Source: Aequorivita marisscotiae
GTDB taxonomy: Bacteria > Bacteroidota > Bacteroidia > Flavobacteriales > Flavobacteriaceae
DNA length: 64,000 nucleotides
NCBI RefSeq assembly: GCF_029814825.1
Contig: NZ_CP122379.1
Span: forward strand, 1,240,001 to 1,304,000
Direction: 5' to 3'
Each line of letters opens with the position of its first letter. The stretch's first letter is position 1. Below, in pieces: positions 1 through 9,554 of this stretch. A program made the translations under genes and the position numbers. Below the pieces are notes generated by a model. That model worked only from the letters and a program-made list of their open reading frames with translations. It was not told the DNA's origin and searched no databases.

Positions 1-1131
1 GCTATACACCGAAATATAATCTCCGTGCTGAATAAAGACCACCTTGTTTGCACCTTTTATTATTTGAATAGACATAACCTGCCCATCAAAAATAGAGCGT
101 ACCTGCTCGTTATCTGCTGTTGCTATTTCTACACCGCTGCTATTTGTAGTTACATTGGGAAATTGCGGGTGCTGATGTGTTCCAAAACTTTTTACAACCA
201 TTCCTTTTTCCACTGGCCACGGTAGTTTTCCTTTATTATTGGTAAAGTTAGCCGCAAGTGATTTTTCTTCTGCCGTTAGTGCAAATTCCTCTGTTTTAGC
301 AGGTTTGGTAATTACATTTTTAGTTGAAGTAGAAGTGCTGGCCGTACCTTTTGCTTTTTCGGCTGCCAGTGCTTTTTCGCGGGCAATTCTATTGGCCTCT
401 TCAATAGCGGCTCTAATGAGTTCATCAATTTGTTTATCTATAGCGTCTGCTTGTTTTTGCTTTGTCCTGATTTGCGAAGCAAATTTGCTTTCATCCTTTT
501 TAAGAGTAGCAACTAAAGCTTGCTGATCCTTGCGTTCTTCGGTTAATTGGGCTTTCGCCACTTCGTTTTCGGCTATTAGTTTTTGTTTCGTCTTTTTTTG
601 TGATATTAAATCGGCATTCAATTTTTGAAGTTCTTCGGTTTTTATCCGGATACCCTCTCCCTGTTTTTTTCTGAATTTTGCATATTGCTTCATATACTGA
701 ACGCGCTTGTACGCCTGCAAAAAATTTTGTGAAGATAGTAAAAACATAATGCGGCTCTGCTGGTTTTTGCTTTTGTACGACTTTTGAATCATTGCCGCAT
801 AATCTGCCTTCATTACTTTTAATTCTTCGCGAAGAGAACTTATTTTTTCAATATTACTATTTATGCTTCGGGTGAGCAAATTGGCTTGTTGATTGGTAAC
901 GCGAATTAAATTTTCTGAAGCAGCAATACGCTGGTTTAAATCTTCAACTTGCGAAAGCACAGACTTTTCTTCTTTTTTTGTTTTAAAAAGAAGTGAGTTT
1001 ATCTGTTTTATTTCCTCTAAAATGGCTTGCCGTTTTTCTTCCAGTTCCTTTTGCTTATCTACTTGTGCAGAAAGCGTTGAAACCGAAATAATGCAAACGA
1101 ATAAAAAGAGATATGTGCGTAACTGCTTCAT
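1..1131 (-). CDS. EnvC-like murein hydrolase activator, LytM/M23 domain (3' end cut by window edge)
   Basis: The frame is open from the ATG at 1131 to base 1, so 377 codons are visible and the C-terminus is missing. It starts with a signal peptide (MKQLRTYLFLFVCIISVSTLSAQ is cleaved after SAQ), then a long Lys/Glu-rich coiled coil from about residue 25 to 240, a low-complexity Ala/Lys/Thr linker, and from about residue 300 a LytM (M23) fold beginning LPWPVEKGMVVKSFG. The usual HxxxD zinc ligands are not seen: the position normally read as HxGID is SSGVEIAT, and the later HxH is replaced by SVYS. This degenerate pattern is that of EnvC, which activates cell-wall amidases rather than cutting peptidoglycan itself. 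That role is inferred from the family. The ATG directly abuts the stop codon of the upstream DUF4292 gene, so the two are probably translated from one mRNA. Confidence 0.85.
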   Translation of the reverse strand, partial: MKQLRTYLFLFVCIISVSTLSAQVDKQKELEEKRQAILEEIKQINSLLFKTKKEEKSVLSQVEDLNQRIAASENLIRVTNQQANLLTRSINSNIEKISSLREELKVMKADYAAMIQKSYKSKNQQSRIMFLLSSQNFLQAYKRVQYMKQYAKFRKKQGEGIRIKTEELQKLNADLISQKKTKQKLIAENEVAKAQLTEERKDQQALVATLKKDESKFASQIRTKQKQADAIDKQIDELIRAAIEEANRIAREKALAAEKAKGTASTSTSTKNVITKPAKTEEFALTAEEKSLAANFTNNKGKLPWPVEKGMVVKSFGTHQHPQFPNVTTNSSGVEIATADNEQVRSIFDGQVMSIQIIKGANKVVFIQHGDYISVYS

Positions 1132-1896
1132 TTAATTAAGTTGTATTTCTTCGTAATCTTGGGGTATTTCAAACGGAAAACTAACGTTTGCATTAATTTC
1201 AATTTTTCTGTAATTAATTTCAATTTTGGTTTTTGAATTTTTTTCAGAAGTATCTATTAATATAGTTGAGGGAAAAAATTGTCGTTCAATATTTTGATAA
1301 TCGCCGTAGCGAATACTTAACAGGCGTTCTGCACTGGGTTGCCCAAGTGTTTCTGATGAAATTTTGAAATTTTCTGGATTTAAAATCAACGAATGTATAA
1401 AATCTTGCGGTTGTTGTTTGGGTTGTATTTTATACTTATTCTGTGCGATTGCCACTTTATATTCCGAGGGATTTAAGGTAAAAATAGACTGTCCCAAAAG
1501 TAAATTTTGCGTTTGCTGAAAATTAATCGGCGTACCCAACCATTCGCCCAACAAGGCAAAATTACCTTCAAAATAGGTCTTTCCGATGGTTTCATAATAA
1601 CTTACACGTGTGGGTGTTATTAAAGCTTTGGCAACGGTAATTCCTAAAATTGAAGCTTTTATCCAAATATTTTTGTCTTTCTCCATCCGAAGACTAACCG
1701 TTATACTCTGCGATTTTTCCTCGGTTTCGTAAACCAATTGTGCCCGTCCGGCCAGTGTTTTAAAATCTGGAGTGGCAGCTTTGTGTGCGGCAATTACATC
1801 TTTGGCGGAGGCGCTTTCAATATTTGTAATGCTTTTGGCGCCACCACAGGAAACAAATAATAATAAAAGTATTAAATAGAAGGGTTTCAATTTCAT
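1132..1896 (-). CDS. DUF4292 family lipoprotein, LolB-like candidate
   Basis: A 254-residue protein with a lipoprotein signal (LLLLFVSCGG, Cys at about residue 17). The body matches the DUF4292 pattern common in Bacteroidota: a GRAQLVYETEEKS strand, a KDKNIWIKASILGITVAKALITP segment, and a YFEGNFALLGEWLG stretch. The alternation of beta strands, a long amphipathic helix and a G-rich turn resembles the LolA/LolB lipoprotein carrier fold, but this is inference from the look of the sequence and not from an alignment. It sits between a TPR protein (6-bp gap upstream) and the EnvC-like gene (zero-gap downstream), inside a block that also encodes a nucleotidyltransferase and a flippase. An envelope role fits this position. 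Confidence 0.8.
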   Translation of the reverse strand: MKLKPFYLILLLLFVSCGGAKSITNIESASAKDVIAAHKAATPDFKTLAGRAQLVYETEEKSQSITVSLRMEKDKNIWIKASILGITVAKALITPTRVSYYETIGKTYFEGNFALLGEWLGTPINFQQTQNLLLGQSIFTLNPSEYKVAIAQNKYKIQPKQQPQDFIHSLILNPENFKISSETLGQPSAERLLSIRYGDYQNIERQFFPSTILIDTSEKNSKTKIEINYRKIEINANVSFPFEIPQDYEEIQLN

Positions 1897-1902
1897 AAAA
1901 TA

Positions 1903-3279
1903 TTAGTTCGGCAATTTTGTTGCAGTGGCTTTTTCGGAATACATTTTTGCTTTTTCAACATTGCCTTTTGCCGTGTATGCAAATGCCAGCTGTTGGTAAA
2001 AATCGCGCTCCATTTTCGGATCTCCCAATATAAAGTCTAATCCGGTTTCTAAACTTTCAATAGCTGCATCGCTTTTGTTAAGGCCGTTGTTGGCAACGCC
2101 GTTTAATAAATATAAAAGCGCTTGGGCAGGAAAAATTTCGAGCCCTTCGGAACTTAATTTGGCTGCGGCTTCATATTTTTTAAATTCAATTTGAAATAGT
2201 AGCGTATTTCGCAATAGATTGTAATTATCTGGCGCGCGAGCAATACCTTTTTCGTATGCATTAAGCGCATCTTCTTTCCTGTTTTTTGTGGCGTAATAAT
2301 CGCCGAGTTTTTCAAAAACACGACCATTTTCAACAGAAAATTGATTTACAATTTGATTTAAGTCGGTTTCAAATGAAGGGTTTTTATCTACAAATTGAAT
2401 AAAATCGCCCAACACTTTATACTTGGTTTCCTTGTCAACTTCTTCTGAAGAAAAAATAATTTTCATTGAAGAAATGGCTTCCGAAGTATTTCCCGCATCC
2501 AAATAAAATTTATAGAGAGCCAAATGCACCAACTGCGATTTTGGATTGTTTTTTAAGAGGTTTTTAGCTGCTTCAAAAGCTTTTTCGGTATTGCCCTGTT
2601 CGCTGTAAAGAAAGATGAGGTTTAGGTATTCTTTTTCGTTTTTTGGGTTGTTATCTATTTTCTCTTCTAGGTTTTCTATTGCGCCATCGGTATTGCCAGT
2701 TGCGCGATATATTTGAGCCCGTAGCGCGTTTCGGATGTCGCTTTCGCCCCAAGCTTCGTCCAGCTCATCCAATTGTGCCAAAGCTTTGTTATATTGTTTT
2801 GTGAGCGTGTAAAGATTGGCTAGATCTTCTTTATAATCTTCGTCAAAAGTAATAAGCCGCTGTACCAACGGAATTGATTTATCGTACTCTTTCTGTTGGT
2901 GGTACAATTCGTAAAACTGCTCTAAAACATCTAGCCTGTCGCCTTGGCTCTGCAACACTTTGTTAAAATTTGCTTCGGCTTCGGCATACTGTTTTAAATA
3001 GGTGTGGTTTTTACCCATTTCAAAATACACAACAGCTTTATTTTCATCGGTTTTAGCTGCTTTTTCGGCTTTTTGTAGTGCCGTGAGCGCCAATTCATAA
3101 TTTTCAATACCTTTTTGTTTTAAAGCTTCAAAGAAATTTTCCTGAAAATCGTCGGTTACATCGCCTAATTGGTCCATCGGATTTTGGATGGAATCGTTTT
3201 TAATTTCCTGCGCACAGAGTTGCTTCGGAAGAAGAATTCCGCAGAAAAGAAGTACTATATTTAAAAATTTTAATTTCAA
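1903..3279 (-). CDS. secreted TPR-repeat protein
   Basis: 458 residues with a Sec signal peptide (KFLNIVLLFCGILLPKQLCAQ) followed by about ten tetratricopeptide repeats recognisable by the pattern of small-aromatic residues and LNP/YEKG-like turns (for example DALNAYEKGIARAPDNYNL). TPR domains are protein-protein scaffolds, and no catalytic domain is present. The only start that keeps the signal peptide is a TTG at 3277-3279; the first internal ATG would remove it. Six bases separate it from the DUF4292 gene, so it is probably co-transcribed with the envelope genes downstream. The specific partner cannot be read from the sequence. Confidence 0.8.
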   Translation of the reverse strand: MKLKFLNIVLLFCGILLPKQLCAQEIKNDSIQNPMDQLGDVTDDFQENFFEALKQKGIENYELALTALQKAEKAAKTDENKAVVYFEMGKNHTYLKQYAEAEANFNKVLQSQGDRLDVLEQFYELYHQQKEYDKSIPLVQRLITFDEDYKEDLANLYTLTKQYNKALAQLDELDEAWGESDIRNALRAQIYRATGNTDGAIENLEEKIDNNPKNEKEYLNLIFLYSEQGNTEKAFEAAKNLLKNNPKSQLVHLALYKFYLDAGNTSEAISSMKIIFSSEEVDKETKYKVLGDFIQFVDKNPSFETDLNQIVNQFSVENGRVFEKLGDYYATKNRKEDALNAYEKGIARAPDNYNLLRNTLLFQIEFKKYEAAAKLSSEGLEIFPAQALLYLLNGVANNGLNKSDAAIESLETGLDFILGDPKMERDFYQQLAFAYTAKGNVEKAKMYSEKATATKLPN

Positions 3280-3290
3280 ATTTAATGTCT

Positions 3291-3310
3291 GTTCGAGCGC
3301 AGTGGAGACT
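3291..3310. repeat. short GC-rich intergenic repeat, possible REP-like element
   Basis: In the AT-rich 81-bp gap between the nucleotidyltransferase and the TPR gene lies GTTCGAGCGCAGTGGAGAC followed by a run of seven T. It is much more GC-rich than its surroundings. From memory it resembles a short interspersed sequence of flavobacterial genomes (GTTCGAGCGCAGTCGAGAAC-like), but only one copy is seen here. Confidence 0.3.
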
Positions 3311-3360
3311 TTTTTTAATTCATTTATTTTAAAACCCTCGGCCGCGCCCGTGTATATTTA

Positions 3361-4380
3361 TTATTGTTTTAACTCTGAATAATCACCAATACTAACATTG
3401 GTGAATTTACCATCAAAAGTAGCATAATTACCAATCATTGCGTTGTTTAAAGTTGCATTCTTAATTGTTGCATGGGTTTGGATTATACTGTTTTTTATTG
3501 TGCTGTCTTCAACTACCGTTCCTGCACCAATAGAGGCGTAAGGACCCACGGTGCTATTTTTAAGTGTAACATTTTCACCGATAAAACACGGCTCGATTAT
3601 TTTTGAATTTTCATTGCGAATATTCTCCGAAATAAGCGGGCTGTTTGCTGCTGAAAGGAAACCTAACATTCGTTTATTGGTTTCTACAGTTACCTCTTTG
3701 TTGCCGCAATCCATCCATTCGTCTACCGTTCCGGTTTTAAAAATTTTACCTGCGGCCATCATCCTTTTTATACCGTCGTTAATTTGGTATTCGCCACCGT
3801 TTATTATGTTGTTGTCTAAAACGAACTGCAATTCGTTCTTAAGTTGTGCAACATCTTTAAAATAATAAATACCTATAACGGCTTGGTCGCTTACATATTC
3901 TTCTGGTTTTTCAACAAGTTCTATTATTTCATTTTTTTGGTTGAGATTTACTACGCCATAAGCTTCGGGATTTTCAACTTTTTTTGTCCAGATAACCGCG
4001 TCTGCATCTTTGTCTAAATTGAAATTGGCACGAATTAATGTATCGGCATATGCAATTACCGCTGGGCCTGAAAGCGATTCTTTAGCGCACATGATAGCGT
4101 GACCCGTTCCTTTTGGGTCAAGTTGACGATAAATTGTGGGTTTGGCTCCAAGAGATTTTGCCAGTTCTTCTAACGCTTTTATAACGTCGTCTCCAAAAAA
4201 AGCTGGATCGCCCAGAATAAATGCTATTTCGTCTATTTCTTCATCTAACACCCCGACAATATCTTCAACCAAACGATGCACAATTGGTTTTCCTGCAACT
4301 GGAATTAATGGTTTAGGGACTGTTAGTGAATGTGGGCGAAGGCGACTTCCGCGGCCTGCCATTGGTACTATTATTTTCAT
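3361..4380 (-). CDS. NDP-sugar nucleotidyltransferase (glucose-1-phosphate thymidylyl/uridylyltransferase-like)
   Basis: 339 residues. Residues 1-30 carry the nucleotide-binding signature MAGRGSRLRPHSLTVPKPL followed by VAGKPIVHRLVEDI, and TGHAIMCAKESLSGPAVIAYADT gives the sugar-nucleotide pocket. The last 100 residues are a left-handed beta-helix of hexapeptide repeats (CFIGENVTLKNSTVGPYASI and following). This architecture makes an NDP-sugar from a sugar-1-phosphate and an NTP in the cytoplasm, for surface polysaccharide or precursor supply. The exact sugar cannot be decided. The gene lies between dut and a TPR envelope gene, with the flippase two genes upstream. A small stem-loop (4388-4401) sits seven bases before its ATG. 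Confidence 0.85.
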   Translation of the reverse strand: MKIIVPMAGRGSRLRPHSLTVPKPLIPVAGKPIVHRLVEDIVGVLDEEIDEIAFILGDPAFFGDDVIKALEELAKSLGAKPTIYRQLDPKGTGHAIMCAKESLSGPAVIAYADTLIRANFNLDKDADAVIWTKKVENPEAYGVVNLNQKNEIIELVEKPEEYVSDQAVIGIYYFKDVAQLKNELQFVLDNNIINGGEYQINDGIKRMMAAGKIFKTGTVDEWMDCGNKEVTVETNKRMLGFLSAANSPLISENIRNENSKIIEPCFIGENVTLKNSTVGPYASIGAGTVVEDSTIKNSIIQTHATIKNATLNNAMIGNYATFDGKFTNVSIGDYSELKQ

Positions 4381-4387
4381 ATGTATG

Positions 4388-4401
4388 CCCGCGATGGCGG
4401 G
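4388..4401 (-). other. GC stem-loop just upstream of a start codon
   Basis: CCCGC and GCGGG enclose a 4-base loop and end seven bases before the ATG of the nucleotidyltransferase. On the plus strand it is followed by six T, but the genes here run on the minus strand, so it is not their terminator. It could act on translation of the downstream gene or be part of a dispersed repeat. Confidence 0.35.
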
Positions 4402-4461
4402 AATTTTTTAAAGTTGATAATTTATTTTATAGCGGTGCACTATTGTATTGCGACGCTGTTA

Positions 4462-4950
4462 TTATTTTGTTCCAGTACTTCCAAAACCGCCCGTACCTCG
4501 CGAAGTATTGCTTAATTCTTCCACTTCTTCCCAAACGGCGCGTTCGTGTTTTGCGATTACTAATTGGGCGATGCGCTCGCCGTGCTCAATGGTAAAATCT
4601 TCGTTGGAAAGATTTACTAAAATTACTCCAATTTCGCCGCGATAATCGGCATCAATTGTTCCGGGAGAATTTAATACCGTTATTCCCTTTGTGGCTGCGA
4701 GCCCACTTCGAGGCCGAACTTGCGCTTCAAAACCAATAGGTAATTCTATAAAAAGTCCGGTTTTTACTATGGCGCGCTGTAATGGTTTTAAGGTTGAAGG
4801 TTGGTCTACATTTGCACGCAAATCCATTCCGGCCGAAGCAATAGTTTCATACGATGGCAACGGATGGTTAGATTTATTGATGATTTTTATGCCGGTAGGT
4901 ACGCATTGCTGAACCTTATTCGCTGAGGGCATATCTTCATTTATATTCAT
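4462..4950 (-). CDS. dut: dUTP diphosphatase
   Basis: 162 residues containing all five trimeric dUTPase motifs in order: [37 protein letters not shown] with the catalytic Asp and Tyr, GERIAQLVI, and the glycine-rich C-terminal [10 protein letters not shown] that closes over the substrate. The enzyme hydrolyses dUTP to dUMP and pyrophosphate, keeping uracil out of DNA and feeding thymidylate synthesis. The core begins at [11 protein letters not shown], about residue 21, so the first 20 residues are an extension; the ATG at residue 7 is an alternative start. It lies 45 bp downstream of the flippase gene in the same direction and 81 bp upstream of the nucleotidyltransferase. Confidence 0.95.
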   Translation of the reverse strand: MNINEDMPSANKVQQCVPTGIKIINKSNHPLPSYETIASAGMDLRANVDQPSTLKPLQRAIVKTGLFIELPIGFEAQVRPRSGLAATKGITVLNSPGTIDADYRGEIGVILVNLSNEDFTIEHGERIAQLVIAKHERAVWEEVEELSNTSRGTGGFGSTGTK

Positions 4951-4995
4951 ATATACAATTTAAAAAGGCCTGGCTGCCCGAGACCGAGATTTTGA

Positions 4996-6450
4996 TTACT
5001 TTTTAATAATTTTTAAAAAATCATTTTTTTCGGAATAATACATAATAGCTGTAAATACTAATAACAACGCTGTTCCGAGATAAATATTTCCGTTGAAAAT
5101 GTAAAAGGAAATACCGGAAAAGCCAACTGCCAACAATAGATAGCTGCTTATTTTTTTTACGTCGTAGGGCACATCGTAGTACTTCCGGCCGTAAAGATAC
5201 GAAAGCACCATCATACTGCCATAGGCGGCGAGTGTTGCAATGGCAGAGCCCATATAACCAATTATTGGAATTAAAATATAATTGAGCACGAGAGTTACTG
5301 CTGCTGCAAAAATAGAGATATATGCGCCGTATTTTGTACGATCTGTAACCTTGTACCAAACCGAGAGATTGTGATAAATTCCTAAAAACAAGTTGGCCAA
5401 TAAAATGAGCGGTACAATCTTTAATGCTTCCCAATATTGACTATTTGGAATTAAAATGCGTTTAAAAACATCAATATAAACTACTACCACCAATAAAATA
5501 AAACACCCAAAAAAGGTAAAATATTTTGTGATGGTTGCATACGTAGTTTTTGCGTTACTTTCTTTTGAATGATTAAAAAAGAAAGGTTCTATCCCCAGTC
5601 TAAAAGCCATTACGAAAAGGGTCATAAACATGCCGAGTTTATAACAGGCGGAATAAAGCCCCACCTGTATTTCGGCAATATTTTCGGGCAATAAATATTT
5701 TAAGAGAATCCGGTCAAAGGCTTCATTTATACTAAAAGCAATACCCGCAAATAGCACGGGCAGGGCATAACGCATCATTTGTTTCCAAATAACACGATTG
5801 AAGCCCAAACCAATTTTTACATAGAGCGGAAGTAATACCAAAAGTGTTACCGCACTTGCTATTAAATTGGCAATAAAAACGTAAGCCACCTTATTTTCGG
5901 GAAACCATAGGGCGTTCCAATAGCTGCTATTAGCAGCTAGTTTGGGAAGTATTAAGAGGAAAAATATATTAAAAGCAAGGTTTATTGCCACGTTAAAAAT
6001 TTTAATTGCGGCATATCGAGTAGGTTTTTCATTTACGCGAAACCAGGCAAAAGGCAGCACCACCAAAGCATCTAACGCCAAGATTATTAACCCATAGGTA
6101 ACGAACTCGGGTTTAAATTCAGAAATTTCTGCAATACTATTTCTTAATAACAGGGTAATTCCCAAAAAGAGTAATGTAGAAACCGTTAGCGAGGTAAGGG
6201 TAGTGGATTGTACAATTTTTTGCTGGGAGGTGTGTTTGGTAATAAATCTAAAAAAGGCGGTTTCCATTCCGTAGCTAAGAAGCACATTTCCCAAAATAAG
6301 AAAAGCCATTACGGTAGAATAAATTCCGTATTCTTCGGGCAATAGCACTTTTACATATAGCGGAACAAGAATAACCGTAAGCAAACGCGGGAGTACGGTG
6401 GCCAGCCCATAAATAAAAGTTTGCTTAAAAAGTTTTTTGAAAACGCTCAA
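4996..6450 (-). CDS. polysaccharide flippase of the MOP/MATE superfamily (Wzx-like)
   Basis: 484 residues, almost entirely hydrophobic, with about 14 predicted transmembrane helices, starting KLFKQTFIYGLATVLPRLLTVILVPLYVKVL, the N-terminal pattern of oligosaccharide flippases. The family moves undecaprenyl-linked sugar units across the inner membrane, supplying O-antigen, capsule or exopolysaccharide. The nearby NDP-sugar nucleotidyltransferase supports a polysaccharide role, but no glycosyltransferase or polymerase is adjacent, so a lone flippase with an unknown cargo is the safest reading. The family also includes the lipid II flippase MurJ, but the lengths and the absence of cell-wall genes favour Wzx. 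Confidence 0.85.
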   Translation of the reverse strand: MSVFKKLFKQTFIYGLATVLPRLLTVILVPLYVKVLLPEEYGIYSTVMAFLILGNVLLSYGMETAFFRFITKHTSQQKIVQSTTLTSLTVSTLLFLGITLLLRNSIAEISEFKPEFVTYGLIILALDALVVLPFAWFRVNEKPTRYAAIKIFNVAINLAFNIFFLLILPKLAANSSYWNALWFPENKVAYVFIANLIASAVTLLVLLPLYVKIGLGFNRVIWKQMMRYALPVLFAGIAFSINEAFDRILLKYLLPENIAEIQVGLYSACYKLGMFMTLFVMAFRLGIEPFFFNHSKESNAKTTYATITKYFTFFGCFILLVVVVYIDVFKRILIPNSQYWEALKIVPLILLANLFLGIYHNLSVWYKVTDRTKYGAYISIFAAAVTLVLNYILIPIIGYMGSAIATLAAYGSMMVLSYLYGRKYYDVPYDVKKISSYLLLAVGFSGISFYIFNGNIYLGTALLLVFTAIMYYSEKNDFLKIIKK

Positions 6451-6518
6451 TTGGGTGAAGTTTTATAGCATAAAAGTATTGAAAATATTGGGCAATCAGG
6501 TAATTATGATTGGGCTTA

Positions 6519-6914
6519 TCAATTAAAAAGTTCGCCAATTTCCCGTGGAATTTTTGTAGGTCTAAAAGTTTTTCCGTCTAAAAAGCACCACAGTGTTTTT
6601 GCTTCTACGATTATTTTACCATCTGCTGGGCGAATTATTTTATAATGCCGTTCGCTTTTAACGCCTTCATAACTGTCTATCCAGGTTTGGGTTTCCAATT
6701 CTTCGCCTAAAAATGAAGGGTTTCTGTACGAAATAAAATGATTTAAAACTACCCACACATTTTCTTTGCGTTGTTCTTCGGTAGTTTTTGAAATCCAATG
6801 TTCTTCTGCGGTATCTAAACACCATTGAAGATATGTTACATTATTTACATGGTTTAACTCGTCTATAGCCGAAGCCGGTACGATAAAGCGATGTTTATAA
6901 ACAGAAGTTTTCAA
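6519..6914 (-). CDS. acyl-CoA thioesterase, hotdog fold (4HBT)
   Basis: 131 residues with the 4-hydroxybenzoyl-CoA thioesterase signature: AIDELNHVNNVTYLQWCLDTAEEHW, where the HVNN-Y segment and the Asp-type catalytic position are typical, then RNPSFLGEELETQTWI and ending in strands that form the hotdog. Such enzymes hydrolyse acyl-CoA or acyl-ACP thioesters in the cytoplasm; the substrate is not readable. The start codon overlaps the last four bases of mgtE, which indicates translational coupling. Confidence 0.85.
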   Translation of the reverse strand: MKTSVYKHRFIVPASAIDELNHVNNVTYLQWCLDTAEEHWISKTTEEQRKENVWVVLNHFISYRNPSFLGEELETQTWIDSYEGVKSERHYKIIRPADGKIIVEAKTLWCFLDGKTFRPTKIPREIGELFN

Positions 6915-8266
6915 AATCCTAAAATCATTTTTGCAATTAAAAAATAGGTAAGTATTCCGAAAATATCGTTGCTAGTTGTAATAAACGGACCGGTTGCTAC
7001 TGCGGGATCAATACCTCTTTTGTCTAAGATAATTGGTATAAAAGTACCAATGAGTGCAGCCAAAAGTATAACTGAAATAAGCGCTGCTCCAATGCTAATG
7101 GATTCTAAATAACTTGTGTGAAATATAAAATGACTTATAAAAAGAACAATCATTGCGATTGAAAGACCATTAATTAACGCCAGCCCAGACTCCTTAAAAA
7201 GACGGGCAATTATATTGCCTTTTAAAGTATTGTTTGCCAAACCTTGAACTACAATGGCGCTGGATTGTACCCCTACATTTCCGGCAGTTGCCTGAATAAG
7301 TGGAACAAAAATCAAAATTCGCGGAAAGCTCTCCAATATTTCCTGAAACCCAGAAATAATACTCGCAGCGCCCAAGCCGCCAAACATACCAATTAACAAC
7401 CAAGGCAAACGGGCACGGGTTTGTTTAAAAATACCATCGTCTGCCTCCACATCTTTTGTAATACCCGCAGCCATTTGGTAATCTTTCTCGGCTTCTTCTT
7501 TTATAAAATCTACTATATCGTCAATAGTAATTCGTCCTACTAGAATGCCATCTTCATCAACAACGGGGAGAGCTTCCAAATCGTATTTCTGCATAATACG
7601 CGCTACATCTTCGGCTTCGGTGTGCACGTTTACATAATCTACTTTTGGAATATAAACTTCGCTAATATGTGCACGTCCGGGGGCGGTAAGTAAATCTTTT
7701 AACGAAAGCCTTCCTTTTAGTTTTCCGTGTTTGTCGGTAACGTAAATAGAGTGAACGCGCGTAACGTTTTCGGCTTGCCGGCGCATTTCGCGTACACAGC
7801 CAGCGACGGTCCAACTTTCTTTTACTCGCACAAGTTCTTTTGCCATTAAACCACCCGCAGTATCTTCATCATAACGCAAAAGATCTACAATATCTGCGGC
7901 GTGTACTTCGTCTTCTATGTGCCCAATTACTTGTTTTTGAACATCGTCATCCAATTCTGCAATAATATCTGCAGCGTCATCGGTGTCCATTTCATCTAGC
8001 TCATCGGCTATTTCGGAAGGGGTAAGCTTGTCTAGAATTCGCTCTCTAAAATCGTCGTCTAGCTCTATTAAAACTTCACTGGTTACTTCGCTGTCCAGCA
8101 GTTTTACAATATATGTGGCCTCTTCAGTATTGAGTTCGTGCAGCAGTTCGGCAATATCAGCAAAGTGAAATTCTTCTAAAAGCGCTGTTAGTGCAGGGCC
8201 ATCGTTATTTTCAATGAGCTGTTCAACCTGCTCGATAAATTCATCTGTCAGTTGAAATTGCATCAT
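6911..8266 (-). CDS. mgtE: magnesium transporter MgtE
   Basis: 451 residues with the complete MgtE layout: an acidic N domain of helical repeats (residues 1-130, [21 protein letters not shown]), a pair of CBS domains (about 135-250, with [24 protein letters not shown] and [24 protein letters not shown]), a plug helix, and five transmembrane helices (from about 280) with [16 protein letters not shown] and the C-terminal [10 protein letters not shown] pore motif. It is a Mg2+-gated Mg2+ channel of the inner membrane. Its first codons overlap the end of rsmA by 26 bp and its end overlaps the thioesterase start, so rsmA, mgtE and the thioesterase form one operon. No magnesium riboswitch is visible. 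Confidence 0.95.
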   Translation of the reverse strand: MMQFQLTDEFIEQVEQLIENNDGPALTALLEEFHFADIAELLHELNTEEATYIVKLLDSEVTSEVLIELDDDFRERILDKLTPSEIADELDEMDTDDAADIIAELDDDVQKQVIGHIEDEVHAADIVDLLRYDEDTAGGLMAKELVRVKESWTVAGCVREMRRQAENVTRVHSIYVTDKHGKLKGRLSLKDLLTAPGRAHISEVYIPKVDYVNVHTEAEDVARIMQKYDLEALPVVDEDGILVGRITIDDIVDFIKEEAEKDYQMAAGITKDVEADDGIFKQTRARLPWLLIGMFGGLGAASIISGFQEILESFPRILIFVPLIQATAGNVGVQSSAIVVQGLANNTLKGNIIARLFKESGLALINGLSIAMIVLFISHFIFHTSYLESISIGAALISVILLAALIGTFIPIILDKRGIDPAVATGPFITTSNDIFGILTYFLIAKMILGF

Positions 8267-9074
8267 TTTCTAGTTTTTGGGTGAGTGCTATAAATTGCGA
8301 TACGGAAAGCTGTTCCGGACGTTGGCCAAAGATAGTATCTTCTTTTATTTTATCTGAAAGATTAAAAGATTTTAAACTATTGCGAAGGGTTTTTCTACGT
8401 TGTTGGAAGGCAGTTTTTACAACTTTATAAAGCATTTTTTCGTTGCAAGCAAGGGTAAAGTTTTCTTTGCGTTTAAGCCTAAGTACGCCGCTATCTACTT
8501 TTGGCGGTGGATTAAAAACTGTAGGAGGAACGGTAAAGAGATATTCTGCTTCATAAAAGGCTTGTGTTAAAACTGAAAGTATGCCATAGGCTTTGCTGCC
8601 TTCTTTTTCGCAAATGCGCTGTGCTACTTCTTTTTGAAACATTCCTGTAAATTCTGGGATTTGTGCTTTCCATTCCAACATTTTAAAAACAATTTGTGTT
8701 GAAATATTATATGGAAAATTACCCGTAATACCGAATTGTTCCGCTCCAAAAAGTTGCGAAAGATCATATTTCAAAAAATCTGCTTCAATAACTTTTAAAT
8801 TCTTGTTGGGATAATTTTTATTTAAGAAAACGATAGATTCGGTGTCGAGATCCATTGCAATTACCGCCACATCCTTTTCAACTAAATACTTGGTAAGCAC
8901 ACCCATTCCGGGGCCAATCTCCAGCACATTTTTGTAACCTTGAAGCGAGAGTGTGTCGCCAATTTTTTTGGCTATTGCTTCATCCTTCAAAAAATGTTGG
9001 CCAAGGTGTTTTTTAGCGCGTACCGTTTCTGAATTTGAATTTTCTCTGGCTTTGTCTCGGTTTTCCTTTTTCAT
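8241..9074 (-). CDS. rsmA: 16S rRNA dimethyladenosine transferase
   Basis: 277 residues. [18 protein letters not shown] at residue 21 is the conserved N-terminal signature, [15 protein letters not shown] the S-adenosylmethionine-binding motif I, and GNFPYNIST the catalytic motif IV (usually NLPY). The C-terminal helices contain [14 protein letters not shown] and [13 protein letters not shown]. The enzyme (also called KsgA) dimethylates two adjacent adenosines near the 3' end of 16S rRNA during 30S maturation. The first 18 residues are a charged extension ([15 protein letters not shown]) before the family core. Confidence 0.95.
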   Translation of the reverse strand: MKKENRDKARENSNSETVRAKKHLGQHFLKDEAIAKKIGDTLSLQGYKNVLEIGPGMGVLTKYLVEKDVAVIAMDLDTESIVFLNKNYPNKNLKVIEADFLKYDLSQLFGAEQFGITGNFPYNISTQIVFKMLEWKAQIPEFTGMFQKEVAQRICEKEGSKAYGILSVLTQAFYEAEYLFTVPPTVFNPPPKVDSGVLRLKRKENFTLACNEKMLYKVVKTAFQQRRKTLRNSLKSFNLSDKIKEDTIFGQRPEQLSVSQFIALTQKLENDAISTDR

Positions 9075-9142
9075 TAAAAAATTTGCAAAGTTTTTTCGGA
9101 TTTGTACACAAGGGTATTTGCAACGTACGGAGGGTACCTTGG

Positions 9143-9472
9143 CTATTGATTAAAAATTTCGTTGTGGGCTTCGCCAATAACTTCGAGCTCGGTTCGGAAG
9201 GCTACAAATTTTCCTTCAAAAGGATTGCTTTGCGCGCGGAGCTTATCGGCATTTTCGGAATAATATTTTTCGAGCGTTTCTTTACTATCTGTGGTGTATT
9301 GCACGGAATAGGTTGTGCCGCCCATTTCTTCTTCTATAACTACGCGCGTTAGTAAGGCTTTTTTAAATTTTCCGGTGGCTAGCATAGCGGGAATGTGTAC
9401 TGTTTTCATCCAGTTAAGCCAAGTGTCGTGTATGGCTTGATCTACATTTATCGTTACATTATAGATGTACAT
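9143..9472 (-). CDS. DUF4286 family protein
   Basis: 109 residues beginning [22 protein letters not shown] and containing [11 protein letters not shown] and [14 protein letters not shown], the pattern of the DUF4286 family of Bacteroidota. It has no signal peptide and the fold looks like a ferredoxin-like dimeric alpha-beta barrel, as in small monooxygenase-like proteins; function is unknown. It sits between rsmA and a TPR protein in the same direction with short gaps, so it may be part of the same transcript. Confidence 0.75.
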   Translation of the reverse strand: MYIYNVTINVDQAIHDTWLNWMKTVHIPAMLATGKFKKALLTRVVIEEEMGGTTYSVQYTTDSKETLEKYYSENADKLRAQSNPFEGKFVAFRTELEVIGEAHNEIFNQ

Positions 9473-9554
9473 ATTTTGTAAAATTTAAAATTTTGTGTGC
9501 AAAATTACAAATAAAAGGAAACCTAGTGGGTTTAAAAATCTTTAGTGTTAGGCT

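Noticed and set aside
239..526. Plus-strand frame within the EnvC-like gene
   Set aside because: It is the complement of the coiled-coil Lys/Glu region, giving a Ser/Ala-rich shadow.
4462..4950. dut start downstream at GIKIINKS
   Set aside because: No ATG, GTG or TTG is found there, so the longer start or the internal ATG at residue 7 is kept.
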